A stretch of DNA of 64,000 nt from CAZMGV01 sp964565925 (GTDB lineage Bacteria > JAGRBM01 > JAHCIT01): the NCBI GenBank assembly GCA_964565925.1, contig CAZMGV010000010.1, positions 62,001-126,000 on the forward strand, read 5' to 3'. Of the stretch, positions 25,204 to 36,201 are shown piece by piece. The notes under the pieces are model-generated. The model ran no database searches, was not told the origin of the DNA, and worked only from the letters and a program-made list of their open reading frames with translations. Position 1 is the stretch's first letter. Every line of letters starts with the position of its first letter. A program made the translations under genes and the position numbers.

Positions 25204-26992
25204 GCAGGACCTCTTCGAACGTCGTCACGCCCATCGCCAGTTTCTTCACGCCCGCCTCGCGCAGCGTGATCATGCCGTCTTCAACAGCGGCCTTGCGCAT
25301 CTCGGTAATGTCCGGATTGGTCCGGATCAGCTTGCGGATCTTGTCGGTCATCGGCATCACTTCGTAGATACCCGACCGGCCGGAGAAACCGGAATAGCGG
25401 CAGGCCGGGCAGCCGACCGACTTCTTGACCGGCAGCGGCGGCATGTTCTTGGTCGGCAGCTTCAGCTCTTCCATCTGCTCCGGCGTCAGCTGGACCTGTT
25501 CCGAACACTCCGGACAGACCGAACGCAACAGCCGCTGGGCGACCACACCCAGAACTGTCGAGGCAATCAGATAATCCTCGACGCCCAGATCCATCAGCCG
25601 GGTAACGGCCGTAGGCGCATCGTTCGTATGCAGGGTAGCGATCACGAGATGGCCCGTAAGCGCCGCCTGTATGGCCGCCTGCGCCGTCTCCGGGTCGCGG
25701 ATTTCGCCGACCATGATGACGTCCGGGTCCTGGCGAAGCAGCACGCGCAGGGCCTCGGCGAACGTCAGGCCGATCTTGGGGTTGACGGCCGTCTGGTCGA
25801 ACTCCTCGAGAACCATTTCGATGGGGTCCTCGATCGTCGTGACCGACACGTCGGGTTTGGAAACTTCCCTGAGGCCCGAATACAGCGTCGTCGTCTTGCC
25901 GCTACCCGTTGGCCCCGTGACCAGCACCAGTCCGTTTGCCGATTTCAGCATCTCCCGGAACGTGCTGAGGTCCCTCGGGAAAAAACCCATCGCGTCCAGT
26001 TTCTGGATATAGGCGGACGAATTAAGCAGACGGATGACCAGCTTTTCACCAAACGCCACCGGCATAATCGAGACGCGGAGTTCGACCTCCTTGCCGTAGT
26101 GGGACAGCTTCGTGCGGCCGTCCTGGGGACGGCGCTTTTCCGCAATGTCCAGCCGGGCACGGGTCTTGATGTGGCTCACCATGGCGTTGTGGACGGGCCG
26201 GGGGATCTGGACCACTTCGTGAAGATGTCCGTCGATCCGCAGCCTGACGACGGCACGGTCGCGCTTGGGTTCATAATGGATATCACTGGCGCGCTGGTCG
26301 ATCGCGTACGCGAACAGATAGTCCACGATCCGGATGACCTGCCGGTCGTTGGCATCGAGGTCCGCACCGGACTTGAGGTCGAAGAGACTCTCCAGGTTAC
26401 CCAGATCGACCGCGTCGGCGGCGAACTGGTTCTTGGCCTTCTCCAGCGACTGCCTCAGGCCCCAGAATTCGGAAATGACCTTGAAAATGTCCGAACGCGA
26501 CGCGAACACCGGCTTGAACTTCTTGTTCAACGTCCGCTCAAGTTCGGGGAAAATATCCATTGCCGACAGGTCGGGAATCGCCACCACGGTCGCGCCCGCC
26601 TCGTTGGCGAGCGGGATCAGCATATGTTTCTGGGCATAGGCCTTGGGAAGCTGAGTTGTTACAAAATTGGGATCGAGCTCCATCGGTATGATCTTGCGAT
26701 AGGGAAGCTTGTAGGCTTCCGCCAGAAACTGGACGATCTTGTCCTCGGTCAGGAACTTTCCGGGCAGGCCCGGTATCTGAAGGTTCATATAGGCGACGAT
26801 ATCGACTGCGGAAGGTTTGGCCGCGTTGCCCGTGAGCCCCAGCCGCGCATAATCCGCGCGGCGTTCCTTGGAGATGGTGTCGACCAGTGATTTCTCGCTG
26901 GCACCGATCTCGCGGGCCGCTTCCGGGTCAAGAAGGCCGCCCTTGACCAGCAGTTGTGTCAGGGCCTGAGTCGTCAGGATGGGTGTTGCCAC
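25190..26992 (-). CDS. Type II secretion / type IV pilus assembly ATPase (GspE/PilB family)
   Basis: Hexameric ATPase that powers pseudopilus or pilus extension from the cytoplasmic face. An N-terminal MshEN/T2SSE_N domain (about 15-150) precedes the motor. The Walker A GPTGSGKTTTLYSG lies near 365, the Asp box TIEDPIEMV follows, Walker B is DVIMVGEIRDPET, and the His box is ATLHTNDAP. A four-Cys zinc site (CPEC ... CPAC) near 490-530 is typical. The start is uncertain: GTG at 26992 is chosen; an in-frame TTG at 27028 would add 12 residues. No other pilus or secretion genes are in the window, so GspE and PilB cannot be told apart. The gene overlaps gpsA downstream by 14 bp. Confidence 0.93.
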   Translation of the reverse strand: MATPILTTQALTQLLVKGGLLDPEAAREIGASEKSLVDTISKERRADYARLGLTGNAAKPSAVDIVAYMNLQIPGLPGKFLTEDKIVQFLAEAYKLPYRKIIPMELDPNFVTTQLPKAYAQKHMLIPLANEAGATVVAIPDLSAMDIFPELERTLNKKFKPVFASRSDIFKVISEFWGLRQSLEKAKNQFAADAVDLGNLESLFDLKSGADLDANDRQVIRIVDYLFAYAIDQRASDIHYEPKRDRAVVRLRIDGHLHEVVQIPRPVHNAMVSHIKTRARLDIAEKRRPQDGRTKLSHYGKEVELRVSIMPVAFGEKLVIRLLNSSAYIQKLDAMGFFPRDLSTFREMLKSANGLVLVTGPTGSGKTTTLYSGLREVSKPDVSVTTIEDPIEMVLEEFDQTAVNPKIGLTFAEALRVLLRQDPDVIMVGEIRDPETAQAAIQAALTGHLVIATLHTNDAPTAVTRLMDLGVEDYLIASTVLGVVAQRLLRSVCPECSEQVQLTPEQMEELKLPTKNMPPLPVKKSVGCPACRYSGFSGRSGIYEVMPMTDKIRKLIRTNPDITEMRKAAVEDGMITLREAGVKKLAMGVTTFEEVLRATV

Positions 26993-27043
26993 GACGCATA
27001 AGGTACTTCCCGGACGGGCAGGGGGCAACGGCGGCCTTAAAAG

Positions 27044-27072
27044 TTGCTTTTACGCGGCCCGGGCGTTGTGAT
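27044..27072 (+). promoter_or_regulatory. Possible sigma-70 promoter for the HD-GYP gene
   Basis: TTGCTT, a 17-bp spacer and TGTGAT lie in the short divergent gap between gspE/pilB and the HD-GYP gene. The transcript would start only a few bases before the ATG at 27086. The -10 match is moderate. Confidence 0.3.
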
Positions 27073-27085
27073 AGGTTTTGACGCA

Positions 27086-29125
27086 ATGAGTGAAGCCAAT
27101 CCACATCGTGAACCCCGGGCGACGGTCATCTTCCTGTCCGTCGAGAGATCCCCTGCCGTTACCAAAGCAGGCAAGGAGATACCCGCGGGCACGACCAAGC
27201 TCTGGGTCGAAGACGTGGCCAGCCTGGCCGAGACGCTGGAACACGATTTCCCGGCAGCGGTCGTGCTCGACCTCGACCATCTGCCCAAAGATGCCAAAGG
27301 ACTGGCCAAGGCCTTAAGCGGTCGCGAATCGCCGCACCGGGTCGTGGCCATGTATTCACCCAAGCGCAAAGCCGCCAACCAGAAAATGTTCAAGCAGCTG
27401 GGCGTGACCGAACTGGTGCCCAAACCGCTGGACCCGGACGCTCTGGCGGCAGCCATACGCAATTCGGTCGAACTGGTTGGCTCCAGCCTCCAGATGAACG
27501 ATATGGAAGCCCGCCTGATCCGTGCGGCCGACCAGATCGACAAGCTCTACCGGATCGGAACCGCGCTTTCGACGGAGCACAACCTTCAGCGCCTTCTGGA
27601 CATGATCCTGTTCGAATGCCGCCGCGCGACGAGCGCCGACGCCGGATCCCTCTATCTCATTGAAGAGGCCGATCCGGACGAAAACCAGAAGAACCCTGCC
27701 TGGCCCTTCCGGCGCGAAAAGGAGTTTCCCAAGCAGCTCCGGTTCACCTGCGCCCAGAACGATTCGATCAGCGTTCCGTTTGTTTCGTTCACAATGCCGG
27801 TCAGCACCACTTCCATATCCGGTTATGTGGCTGCCAAGGGCGAGGTCCTGAATATCCGGGATGTATACGATCTGGCCAAGGAATCGCCGTTCTCGTTTAA
27901 CTCAGGCTTCGACAAGAAATCGGGCTACCGGTCGGTTTCGATGCTCGTGGTGCCCATGCGCAACCACAAGGGCGAGATCACCGGCGTCATCCAGCTCATC
28001 AACAAGAAAAAGAATTTCTCGACCATCCTCGATAAGCCGGAGGCAACCCCCCGGTACGTCACCGAGTTCGACGACGTCGACAGCCAGATGCTGCTCTCGC
28101 TGGCATCCCAGGCGGCCGTATCGATCGAAAAGGTGAAACTGATCGACGACGTGGAAAAGCTGTTCGAGGCGCTGGCCCAGTCGTTCGCGGCGACCCTCGA
28201 ATACCGGGATACGGCGACCGGCGGCCATAGCTACCGTCTGGCGCAGTACGCCCAGACTGTCGCCCGGATCATCAACGAGCAGACGTCGGGGCCCTTCGGC
28301 GGCATCAAATTCACCGACGAGGAGCTGCGGGAACTGAAATACGCCAGTTACCTGCACGATGTGGGCAAGATCGCCGTCCGCGAAGCGGTACTCACCAAGG
28401 CGTTCAAGCTGTCGCCGGAACAGATGGAAGCCGTGCGCCGGCGGTTCGAGATGTTCAAGTTCAAGCGCCTGCAGGACGCCTACGCCTCCGGCGAGCTGAA
28501 GCCGGGCGATCACCCGTCGGGCCAGCCGCTGGCGGATGTGGACAAGCTGCAGGCGGAGATCGCGTTGCTAATGGATGTCAACAAGCGCGGTTTCGTCACC
28601 GACGAGGAAGTCGCCAAGGTCCACGAATTCGCCAAGCGCACATTCACCGATACTGACGGTGTCGTTAAACCGCTGCTCTCGGAGTTTGAAGTCGACAACC
28701 TGACGATCCGCCGTGGCAACCTCACGGGCAAGGAACGCGAGGTGATCGAGAGTCATATTGCCTATACGTGGGAAATCCTGCGCAAGATTCCATGGCCCAA
28801 GGCGCTCAAGAACGTTCCGCACATCGCCGGTTCGCACCATGAAAAGATCGACGGTTCGGGATACCCGCACGGCCTTAAGGGCGAACAGATGCTGATTCAG
28901 GCGAAAATACTCGCACTCCTCGACATCTTTGAAGCCCTCACCGCCCGCGACAGGCCCTACAAGCCGCCCATGCCCGTCCCGAAGGCGCTGGAGATCATCA
29001 AGGCGGAAGTGGACGCCAATCATCTGGACCGCGATCTGTTCGAACTGTTCGTGAACAACCGCGTCTACGACCAGTTCAAGAACCTGAAGCCGGTGAAGCA
29101 GATCGACTGGCAGCAGAATAACTGA
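27086..29125 (+). CDS. Receiver-like / GAF / HD-GYP cyclic-di-GMP phosphodiesterase
   Basis: Probable cytoplasmic signalling enzyme of 679 aa (start ATG 27086; an in-frame upstream start at 27044 is less likely). Residues about 8-125 form a receiver-like domain: VVLDLDHLP holds a possible phospho-Asp and LVPKPLDPD the conserved Lys, but the usual N-terminal acidic pair is replaced by VERS. A GAF domain spans about 150-360. The HD-GYP domain follows, with GGHSYRLAQYA (about 380), YLHDVGKI (about 422) and HHEKIDGSGYP (about 583); all the metal and GYP residues are present. An unusual helical insert of about 90 residues lies between the HD motif and the later motifs. Divergent from gspE/pilB, so a link to pilus regulation by c-di-GMP is possible. 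Confidence 0.88.
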   Translation: MSEANPHREPRATVIFLSVERSPAVTKAGKEIPAGTTKLWVEDVASLAETLEHDFPAAVVLDLDHLPKDAKGLAKALSGRESPHRVVAMYSPKRKAANQKMFKQLGVTELVPKPLDPDALAAAIRNSVELVGSSLQMNDMEARLIRAADQIDKLYRIGTALSTEHNLQRLLDMILFECRRATSADAGSLYLIEEADPDENQKNPAWPFRREKEFPKQLRFTCAQNDSISVPFVSFTMPVSTTSISGYVAAKGEVLNIRDVYDLAKESPFSFNSGFDKKSGYRSVSMLVVPMRNHKGEITGVIQLINKKKNFSTILDKPEATPRYVTEFDDVDSQMLLSLASQAAVSIEKVKLIDDVEKLFEALAQSFAATLEYRDTATGGHSYRLAQYAQTVARIINEQTSGPFGGIKFTDEELRELKYASYLHDVGKIAVREAVLTKAFKLSPEQMEAVRRRFEMFKFKRLQDAYASGELKPGDHPSGQPLADVDKLQAEIALLMDVNKRGFVTDEEVAKVHEFAKRTFTDTDGVVKPLLSEFEVDNLTIRRGNLTGKEREVIESHIAYTWEILRKIPWPKALKNVPHIAGSHHEKIDGSGYPHGLKGEQMLIQAKILALLDIFEALTARDRPYKPPMPVPKALEIIKAEVDANHLDRDLFELFVNNRVYDQFKNLKPVKQIDWQQNN

Positions 29126-29161
29126 AGCTGTCTCTGCAAACCCGGAAACCGGACGTAACTC

Positions 29162-30511
29162 TCAGTTACCCGCGACGTTCGCCTTTGAAATCAGCAGACT
29201 GGGGCTTCCAACACCGTTCACGAACCGCATGTCGTTGCCCAGTGCCTCCACGCGCAGGAAAAGGTCGAACAGGTTCCCGCTGATCACCATGCCGTTGAAC
29301 GGTCCGGTACGGCGGCCGTTTTCGACCACGAATCCGGAACAGCCAAGCGAAAATTCGCCGCTCACAGAGTTGGCGGTGTGCACACCGGCGAGATCGGTAA
29401 TGAACAGGCCGCTGCGCAGTTCGCTCAGCAAGTCTTTCAGGGAGAAACTCCCGCGCCGGATGTAGCAGTTGGAGATGCCAACCGACGGCCCCGACTGGTA
29501 GCCGGCCGTACGGGTGCAGTTACCCGTCGACTTCGTCCCTGCCTTGGCGGCCGTGTAGGTGTCGTAGAGGAAGTTCTCGAGAATGCCTTCGCGGACCAGC
29601 GTCGTCTTCTGGCGCGGCACGCCTTCGTCGTCGAACGGGAATGTCCCGGTGCCCTTGGGCAGCAGTCCGTTGTCGTAAATCGTGATGAGCGGGCTGAACA
29701 CCTTCTTGCTGACCTTGTTATCCAGCCAGGAACGCTTCTTCTGGACCGCGTCGGCGCAGAAGCTGGGGCTCAAAGCCCCCAGCAGTTCGCACGCCGCCAG
29801 TGCGTCCAGCACGACGGGACCGTTACGCGACGGGATGGGCTTGGCGCCCAGCTGCTCGACGGCATTGAGCGCCGCCTTGCGGGCAACACGGCCGGGGTTC
29901 AGGTCTTCCAGGAACCGGCTTTCGACGAAGTCGTATCCCATCTGGGAGTCGCCCGATGACTCGGCCACCGCCATGACACTCAGCACAGACTGTGTGGTTC
30001 CAGCCTCGCGCTTTGCCCCTTCGGAATTCCAGATCAACACCGTGCGTTTTACTTCGTGGTACTGGGCGTTCCGCACGCGGGTGATGCGGCGGTCACTGCG
30101 GCGGGTCATGCTTTCCAGTTGCAGGGCCAGATCCAGCTTGTCCTTCTCGGACAGTCCGGCGAGCGCCGGATCGGTCAGTTCCAGATCGTTCACGGGGATA
30201 GGAGTGTTCGGCGCGATCTTGTTGAACTCGTCCTGCGTCGCCATCTTGGCGGCGGCGACGGCCGAATCGACCGCCCATTTGACGGCCGGCTTGCCCAGGT
30301 CCGTCGTGTAGGCGAACCCGGAAGAACCCTTGTGGATCGCGCGAACGCCCAGCCCGTTGGTGAGCGCCTTGGACAGGGCCTCGACCCCGCCGTCCTTGGC
30401 TTCCACACGGATCGTGTGGGACTGGTCCAGGTAAAGGTCCCAGCCCGTGACCTTCTTGGCCTTCAGCTGCTTGGCCAGGTCGGTAAATAGTCTCTGTGTG
30501 TTCACGCTCAT
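29162..30511 (-). CDS. TldE/PmbA-family protein, metalloprotease partner
   Basis: PmbA/TldE proteins pair with the zinc protease TldD to trim peptides such as modified peptide antibiotics or antitoxins. The 449-aa length is normal. It has the N-terminal VEALSKALTNGLGVRAI block and the C-terminal GVHTANSVSGEFSLGCSGFVVENG and NLFDLFLRVEALGND blocks of the family. It lacks the HExxxH zinc motif, as expected for the TldE side; no TldD is in the window. It starts directly after the argA stop with no gap, at the end of the nadK-recN-argA-tldE operon. Confidence 0.9.
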   Translation of the reverse strand: MSVNTQRLFTDLAKQLKAKKVTGWDLYLDQSHTIRVEAKDGGVEALSKALTNGLGVRAIHKGSSGFAYTTDLGKPAVKWAVDSAVAAAKMATQDEFNKIAPNTPIPVNDLELTDPALAGLSEKDKLDLALQLESMTRRSDRRITRVRNAQYHEVKRTVLIWNSEGAKREAGTTQSVLSVMAVAESSGDSQMGYDFVESRFLEDLNPGRVARKAALNAVEQLGAKPIPSRNGPVVLDALAACELLGALSPSFCADAVQKKRSWLDNKVSKKVFSPLITIYDNGLLPKGTGTFPFDDEGVPRQKTTLVREGILENFLYDTYTAAKAGTKSTGNCTRTAGYQSGPSVGISNCYIRRGSFSLKDLLSELRSGLFITDLAGVHTANSVSGEFSLGCSGFVVENGRRTGPFNGMVISGNLFDLFLRVEALGNDMRFVNGVGSPSLLISKANVAGN

Positions 30512-30981
30512 TCAGATTTCCAGTAGGACCGCGACTTCGTCACAATCCAGTAGTTTCGGACATTTCAGGCAATCCTTCCAGACCTTGTGAGGCAGGAAAG
30601 TCTTGTCGACCCTTTTGAAGCCGAACTTCTCGAACAGTTCCGGCTTGCGGGTCAGTGCGAATATCTCCCCGATTCTCAGGAACCGGGCCTCGTCGATCAC
30701 CGACCGGAGCAGGGTCCCTCCGACTCCGCAGCCCCGCCAGTCGCCGGCGACACAGTAGCTGCGGACTTCGGCCAGATCCCACGTATAAACGTGGAGCGCG
30801 ACCGTTCCGATCGGCGTCCCGTCGCTGCGGCGGGCCACGAAAAAGTCACGCAGGGATTCGTAGATCGAATCCTTGTCCACCGGCAGAAGCTCGTTACGGG
30901 CCGCTTCCGACGCGATCAGATCGTAGATCGCGTCCACGTCGTCCGTCGTCGGCCGTTCTATGCGAACCGCGGGAACCGGCT

Positions 30982-31003
<22 letters not shown>
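30512..31003 (-). CDS. argA: Short N-acetylglutamate synthase, GNAT family
   Basis: Predicted to acetylate glutamate from acetyl-CoA as the first step of arginine synthesis. The 163-aa GNAT-only form lacks the kinase-like domain of Escherichia coli ArgA. The acetyl-CoA-binding motif A is GDWRGCGVGGTLLRS (about 88-102), and the tail VWKDCLKCPKLLDCDEVAV is characteristic of this short ArgA group. Its start overlaps recN by 22 bp. Other GNAT substrates cannot be ruled out by motif reading. Confidence 0.82.
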
Positions 31004-32673
<1,670 letters not shown>

Positions 32674-32682
32674 AGTTCTATA

Positions 32683-33576
32683 TCAGACGCTGGGTTTCTG
32701 GAGCTGTGCCCAGCCCAGCTTTCCGCGAAGTACACTGAAATAATCTTCGTGGCGGTTTTTCACGAGATGAATTCGTTTGGAGGCTTTCGTCACGCGCACA
32801 ACGTCGTTCGCATTGATGTCGATGGAAGTCTGACCGTCGATCGACACCACGATGTCGCCCGCGTGATCCACCGGCGACTGGAGTTCGATCACTTTCGTGT
32901 CCGGAACGATCAGCGGCCGGTTCGCCAGCATGTGCGGGCAGATCGGAACCAGTTCGAGAGCGGCGATGGCGGGGTGAAGGATAGGGCCCCCGGCCGCGAG
33001 GCCGTAGGCGGTCGAACCCGTCGGGGAAGCCACGATCACGCCGTCACAGGCGAAAACCGTCACCGGCTTCGCGTCGATATTCACGTTCACATGAAGCAGG
33101 CGGGCCACACCGCGCCGCGAGATCACGGCGTCGTTCAGCGCCAGCGATTCGTGCAGCAGCTTGCCATCCCTGTGAATCTGAACTTCAAGGAGCGCCCGGG
33201 ATTCGGTCTCAAAATCGCCGGCCAGCACTCGGGCGAGCGTTTCGACCGCCTGCTGGTTCGGGATTTCCGTCAGAAAGCCAAGACGGCCCAGGTTAATCCC
33301 TAGGATCGGGCACCGTTCACCGGCCACCTGCCGGGCCGCCGCCAGAAGAGTCCCGTCGCCGCCCAGAACGATGAGGATATCGACACTCTTGGCAAGAGTG
33401 GCATCGCTGACACCGTTCTCGATGCCCAGCACCTGAGAACTTTCCCGGTTCACGAACACCCGGACCCCGTGCTCCGTCAGGTAAGCGTGAAGCTGCTTGC
33501 CGAGAGCGACGGCGCGGGTGTCCCTGGCCTTGATGACCAATCCGGCGCTGTGGATTTTGGAGCTGCTGGCGGGCAT
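32683..33576 (-). CDS. nadK: NAD kinase
   Basis: Phosphorylates NAD to NADP. The 297-aa form starts at ATG 33576 (MPASSSKIHS); an in-frame upstream start at 33630 would add 18 residues rich in Arg and is less likely. Motifs: VLGGDGTLLAAAR with the catalytic Asp (about 74-86), NLGRLGFLTEI (about 97-107), and SPTGSTAYGLAAGGPILHP (about 190-208). It heads the nadK-recN-argA-tldE operon and is divergent from rarA. Confidence 0.95.
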   Translation of the reverse strand: MPASSSKIHSAGLVIKARDTRAVALGKQLHAYLTEHGVRVFVNRESSQVLGIENGVSDATLAKSVDILIVLGGDGTLLAAARQVAGERCPILGINLGRLGFLTEIPNQQAVETLARVLAGDFETESRALLEVQIHRDGKLLHESLALNDAVISRRGVARLLHVNVNIDAKPVTVFACDGVIVASPTGSTAYGLAAGGPILHPAIAALELVPICPHMLANRPLIVPDTKVIELQSPVDHAGDIVVSIDGQTSIDINANDVVRVTKASKRIHLVKNRHEDYFSVLRGKLGWAQLQKPSV

Positions 33577-33721
33577 TGCCACTCGGATTCCTGGCCGCCG
33601 GTAGAACGGCCGGAATTTCCTCACCCTCAAACCCTAGCACAGGGAACGGGGACGGTTAGGGGTGTGCCGCTGAATTTGGCGAGGTTGTGGATATCTCCGC
33701 CAGCGGGTAGAAATCGGGCCG

Positions 33722-35068
33722 ATGGACCTGTTTGACCGCGACAGCCCGCCTGAGAAGGGTTCCGGACGGAAACCGCCGCAACCCCTTGCCGAGCGCCTCC
33801 GTCCGCTCAGTTTCGACCAGCTAGTAGGCCAGGCGGAACTGTTCGGCCCCGAGGGGTTCGTGACCCGGCTGCTCCGATCCGGAAAGCCGCCGTCGCTGAT
33901 CTTCTGGGGGCCTCCGGGCAGCGGAAAAACGACCGTCGCCAAGATCCTCTCACGCCAGTATGGCCTCCCGTTTGTCCATTTTTCGGCCGTCATGAGCGGC
34001 ATCAAGGAGGTCAGGGCTATTGTCGAAGAGGCGGAACGGACCTTAAGCCGCACCGGCAAGCCCACCATCCTGTTCGTCGACGAAATCCACCGGTTCAACA
34101 AGAGCCAGCAGGACGCATTCCTGCCGCACGTCGAGTCGGGACTGGTCATCCTGATCGGAGCGACCACCGAGAACCCGTCGTTCGAGATCAACGCGGCACT
34201 GCTCTCCCGCTGCCGGGTCGTCACCTTCCAGATGATCCCGCCGGAGGCAATCGAAAAACTTCTGGACCGGGCCGTCGCCGACCGGGAAAACGGCCTCGGA
34301 ACCCGCGAACTGGCCTTAAGCGACGAGGGCCGGGTGCTGCTCGCCCAGATGGCTGGCGGCGACGCGCGAAGCGCCCTCAATATGCTGGAAACCGTCGTCG
34401 ATACGCTCCCTGAAGGGGTGAAAACCATCACTCCGGAGGAGATACGGTCGGCACTCCAGCGGACGACGCTTCCCTATGACAAGTCGGGAGAACATCACTA
34501 CAACATCATCAGCGCATTTATTAAATCGATGCGCGGCACCGACCCGAATGCGGCGATCTATTGGCTCGCCCGGATGCTGGAAAGCGGCGAGGACCCGTTG
34601 TTTATCTCGAGACGCATGGTCATTTTCGCTTCGGAAGACATCGGCAATGCCGACTCGCAGGCGCTCCAGGTGGCTCTAAACGTCTACGAAGCGTGCGAGC
34701 GGATCGGCCTGCCGGAGTGCCGGATCAACCTGGCCCACGGGGTCACCTATCTGGCAAGCGCGCCCAAATCGAACGCCAGCTACGCCGCCCTCGGCAAGGC
34801 CACCGCGGAGGTGAAACAGACCGGCCCGCTGCCGGTCCCGCTGCATCTCAGAAATGCCCCCACGGCACTCATGAAAGACCTCGGCTACCACAAGGGGTAT
34901 CAATACGCGCACGACGCAGAAGACGCCCTGATCCTTCAGGAACATCTGCCGGAGGGCACCGCCGACCGGTCCTTCTACGAACCCAAGAAAGTGGGCGACG
35001 AGAAAGAGATCGCCGAGCGGCTGGAGCGGATCACCCAGTGGAAGGAAAAGAAAAGGAGAGGGGAGTAA
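33722..35068 (+). CDS. rarA: Replication-associated recombination protein A (RarA/MgsA)
   Basis: AAA+ ATPase that works at stalled replication forks. The 448-aa length is normal. The RPLSFDQLVGQ block (about 24-34) precedes Walker A WGPPGSGKTTVAK (about 63-75), Walker B ILFVDEIHRFNKSQQD (about 118-133) and sensor-1 GATTENPSFE (about 148-157). The C-terminal tetramerisation region contains PAPKSNASYAALGKA-like and GYQYAHD blocks. The end of the coding region forms half of a strong hairpin (35055-35078). Confidence 0.94.
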   Translation: MDLFDRDSPPEKGSGRKPPQPLAERLRPLSFDQLVGQAELFGPEGFVTRLLRSGKPPSLIFWGPPGSGKTTVAKILSRQYGLPFVHFSAVMSGIKEVRAIVEEAERTLSRTGKPTILFVDEIHRFNKSQQDAFLPHVESGLVILIGATTENPSFEINAALLSRCRVVTFQMIPPEAIEKLLDRAVADRENGLGTRELALSDEGRVLLAQMAGGDARSALNMLETVVDTLPEGVKTITPEEIRSALQRTTLPYDKSGEHHYNIISAFIKSMRGTDPNAAIYWLARMLESGEDPLFISRRMVIFASEDIGNADSQALQVALNVYEACERIGLPECRINLAHGVTYLASAPKSNASYAALGKATAEVKQTGPLPVPLHLRNAPTALMKDLGYHKGYQYAHDAEDALILQEHLPEGTADRSFYEPKKVGDEKEIAERLERITQWKEKKRRGE

Positions 35069-35078
35069 GCCCCTCTCC
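35055..35078 (-). terminator. Hairpin terminator overlapping the rarA stop codon
   Basis: GGAGAGGGG and CCCCTCTCC make a perfect 9-bp stem with a 6-nt loop that contains the rarA TAA. Read on the minus strand it is followed by TTTTCTTTTCC, so it looks like an intrinsic terminator for the convergent deoxyhypusine-synthase-like gene. On the plus strand there is no T-run, but the hairpin would still protect the rarA 3' end. Confidence 0.6.
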
Positions 35079-35113
35079 CTGTTCCGGCTCAGAAGTCCTG
35101 AGCGCTTCCGCGA

Positions 35114-36076
35114 CTACTGGTTCAAAACGTAGGCGAAGATCAGCGGCGCGACGATGGTCGCATCCGAGTTGATCTCGTACTTCGGCGTCTGGGCCGACAG
35201 CTTTTCCCAGGTGATCTTTTCGTTGCCGCCGGCGCCGGAATAGCCACCGTAGCTGGTGGTGGCGTCGGTGATCATACAGAAATAGCCCCAGAGCGGGCAG
35301 TCCAGTTCCAGGTCCTGCCGGATCATCGGGACGACGCAGATCGGGAAATCTCCCGAGATGCCGCCGCCGATCTGGAAAAAGCCGATGGAATTCTTCTTGG
35401 ATGTCTCCATGTACCATTCCTTCAGCATGACCATCTGCTCGACGCCGGAACGCATGGCGCAGGGCTTGGTGATGCCCTCGATCAGCGACCCGGCGAAGAT
35501 GTTGGCAAGTGTCGAATCTTCCCAGCCCGGCGTGATGATCGGTAGCTTCTTCTGCCAGGCGGCGTAGAGCCACGAATTCTCGAACGGGACGTGGTTCTTT
35601 CCCTTCCACACGCCTTCCTCGAAGGCCCGGTAGAAATACTGGTAGGGGAACAGGCCCGTCCCCTTCTTGGAGTTCTCGATCCAGTACTGCTTCATCACGC
35701 CTTCGACTTCGCGGATCACCGTCTCGGGGAACGCGCAGTCGGTCACACGGTTGTAACCGTCTTTGAGCAGCGCCTCCTCGTCAGCGGTGGACAGCGAGCG
35801 CCAGTGGGGGATCTGCTTGTAATCGTTCTGCGACGTCAGGTTGAAAATGTCTTCTTCGAGGTTGGCACCGGTACAGGAGATCGCATGGACCTTGTCCTGC
35901 CGGATCATCTCGGCGAGCGTAATTCCCAGTTCGGCCGTGCTCATGGCACCGCCAAGGGTCACCATCATCTTGCCGCCCTGTTCAAGGTGCTTGATATAAC
36001 CCTGCGCCGCGCGCAGCGTTTCACCGGCATTGTAGTGCTTATAATTTCTGTCGAGAAAATCCCTGATCGGACCCAT
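35114..36076 (-). CDS. Deoxyhypusine synthase-like protein
   Basis: A 320-aa member of the deoxyhypusine synthase fold. Bacteria generally lack the eukaryotic target eIF5A, and characterised bacterial members make homospermidine from polyamines, so a polyamine-related aminobutyl transfer is the likeliest reaction. Evidence: the N-terminal MMVTLGGAMSTAELGITLAEMI, the NAD-binding-type IGGGISGDFPICVVPM (about 238-253), and the C-terminal ITWEKLSA, where Lys292 corresponds to the lysine that carries the covalent intermediate. It is monocistronic, between a hairpin terminator and an unrelated gene. Confidence 0.88.
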   Translation of the reverse strand: MGPIRDFLDRNYKHYNAGETLRAAQGYIKHLEQGGKMMVTLGGAMSTAELGITLAEMIRQDKVHAISCTGANLEEDIFNLTSQNDYKQIPHWRSLSTADEEALLKDGYNRVTDCAFPETVIREVEGVMKQYWIENSKKGTGLFPYQYFYRAFEEGVWKGKNHVPFENSWLYAAWQKKLPIITPGWEDSTLANIFAGSLIEGITKPCAMRSGVEQMVMLKEWYMETSKKNSIGFFQIGGGISGDFPICVVPMIRQDLELDCPLWGYFCMITDATTSYGGYSGAGGNEKITWEKLSAQTPKYEINSDATIVAPLIFAYVLNQ

Positions 36077-36201
36077 CGGATACCTTCCTTGAGATCACGG
36101 CGCGGTCACAACTGACTGAAACGCCGGAGCGCGTCTCCTGTAGCAGAGGCGGGGAGGAAAGTGAACAATTTCCGGCGTTGCCTGCGAAGAGCGGTACCCT
36201 G

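Noticed and set aside
25169..26890. 573-codon plus-strand frame across gspE/pilB, and a 340-codon one across gpsA
   Set aside because: Both are Arg/His/Gly-rich shadow frames opposite genes with intact catalytic motifs.
33686..33694. DnaA-box-like TGTGGATAT before rarA
   Set aside because: Single site with one mismatch, no cluster and no AT-rich unwinding element; not evidence for an origin.
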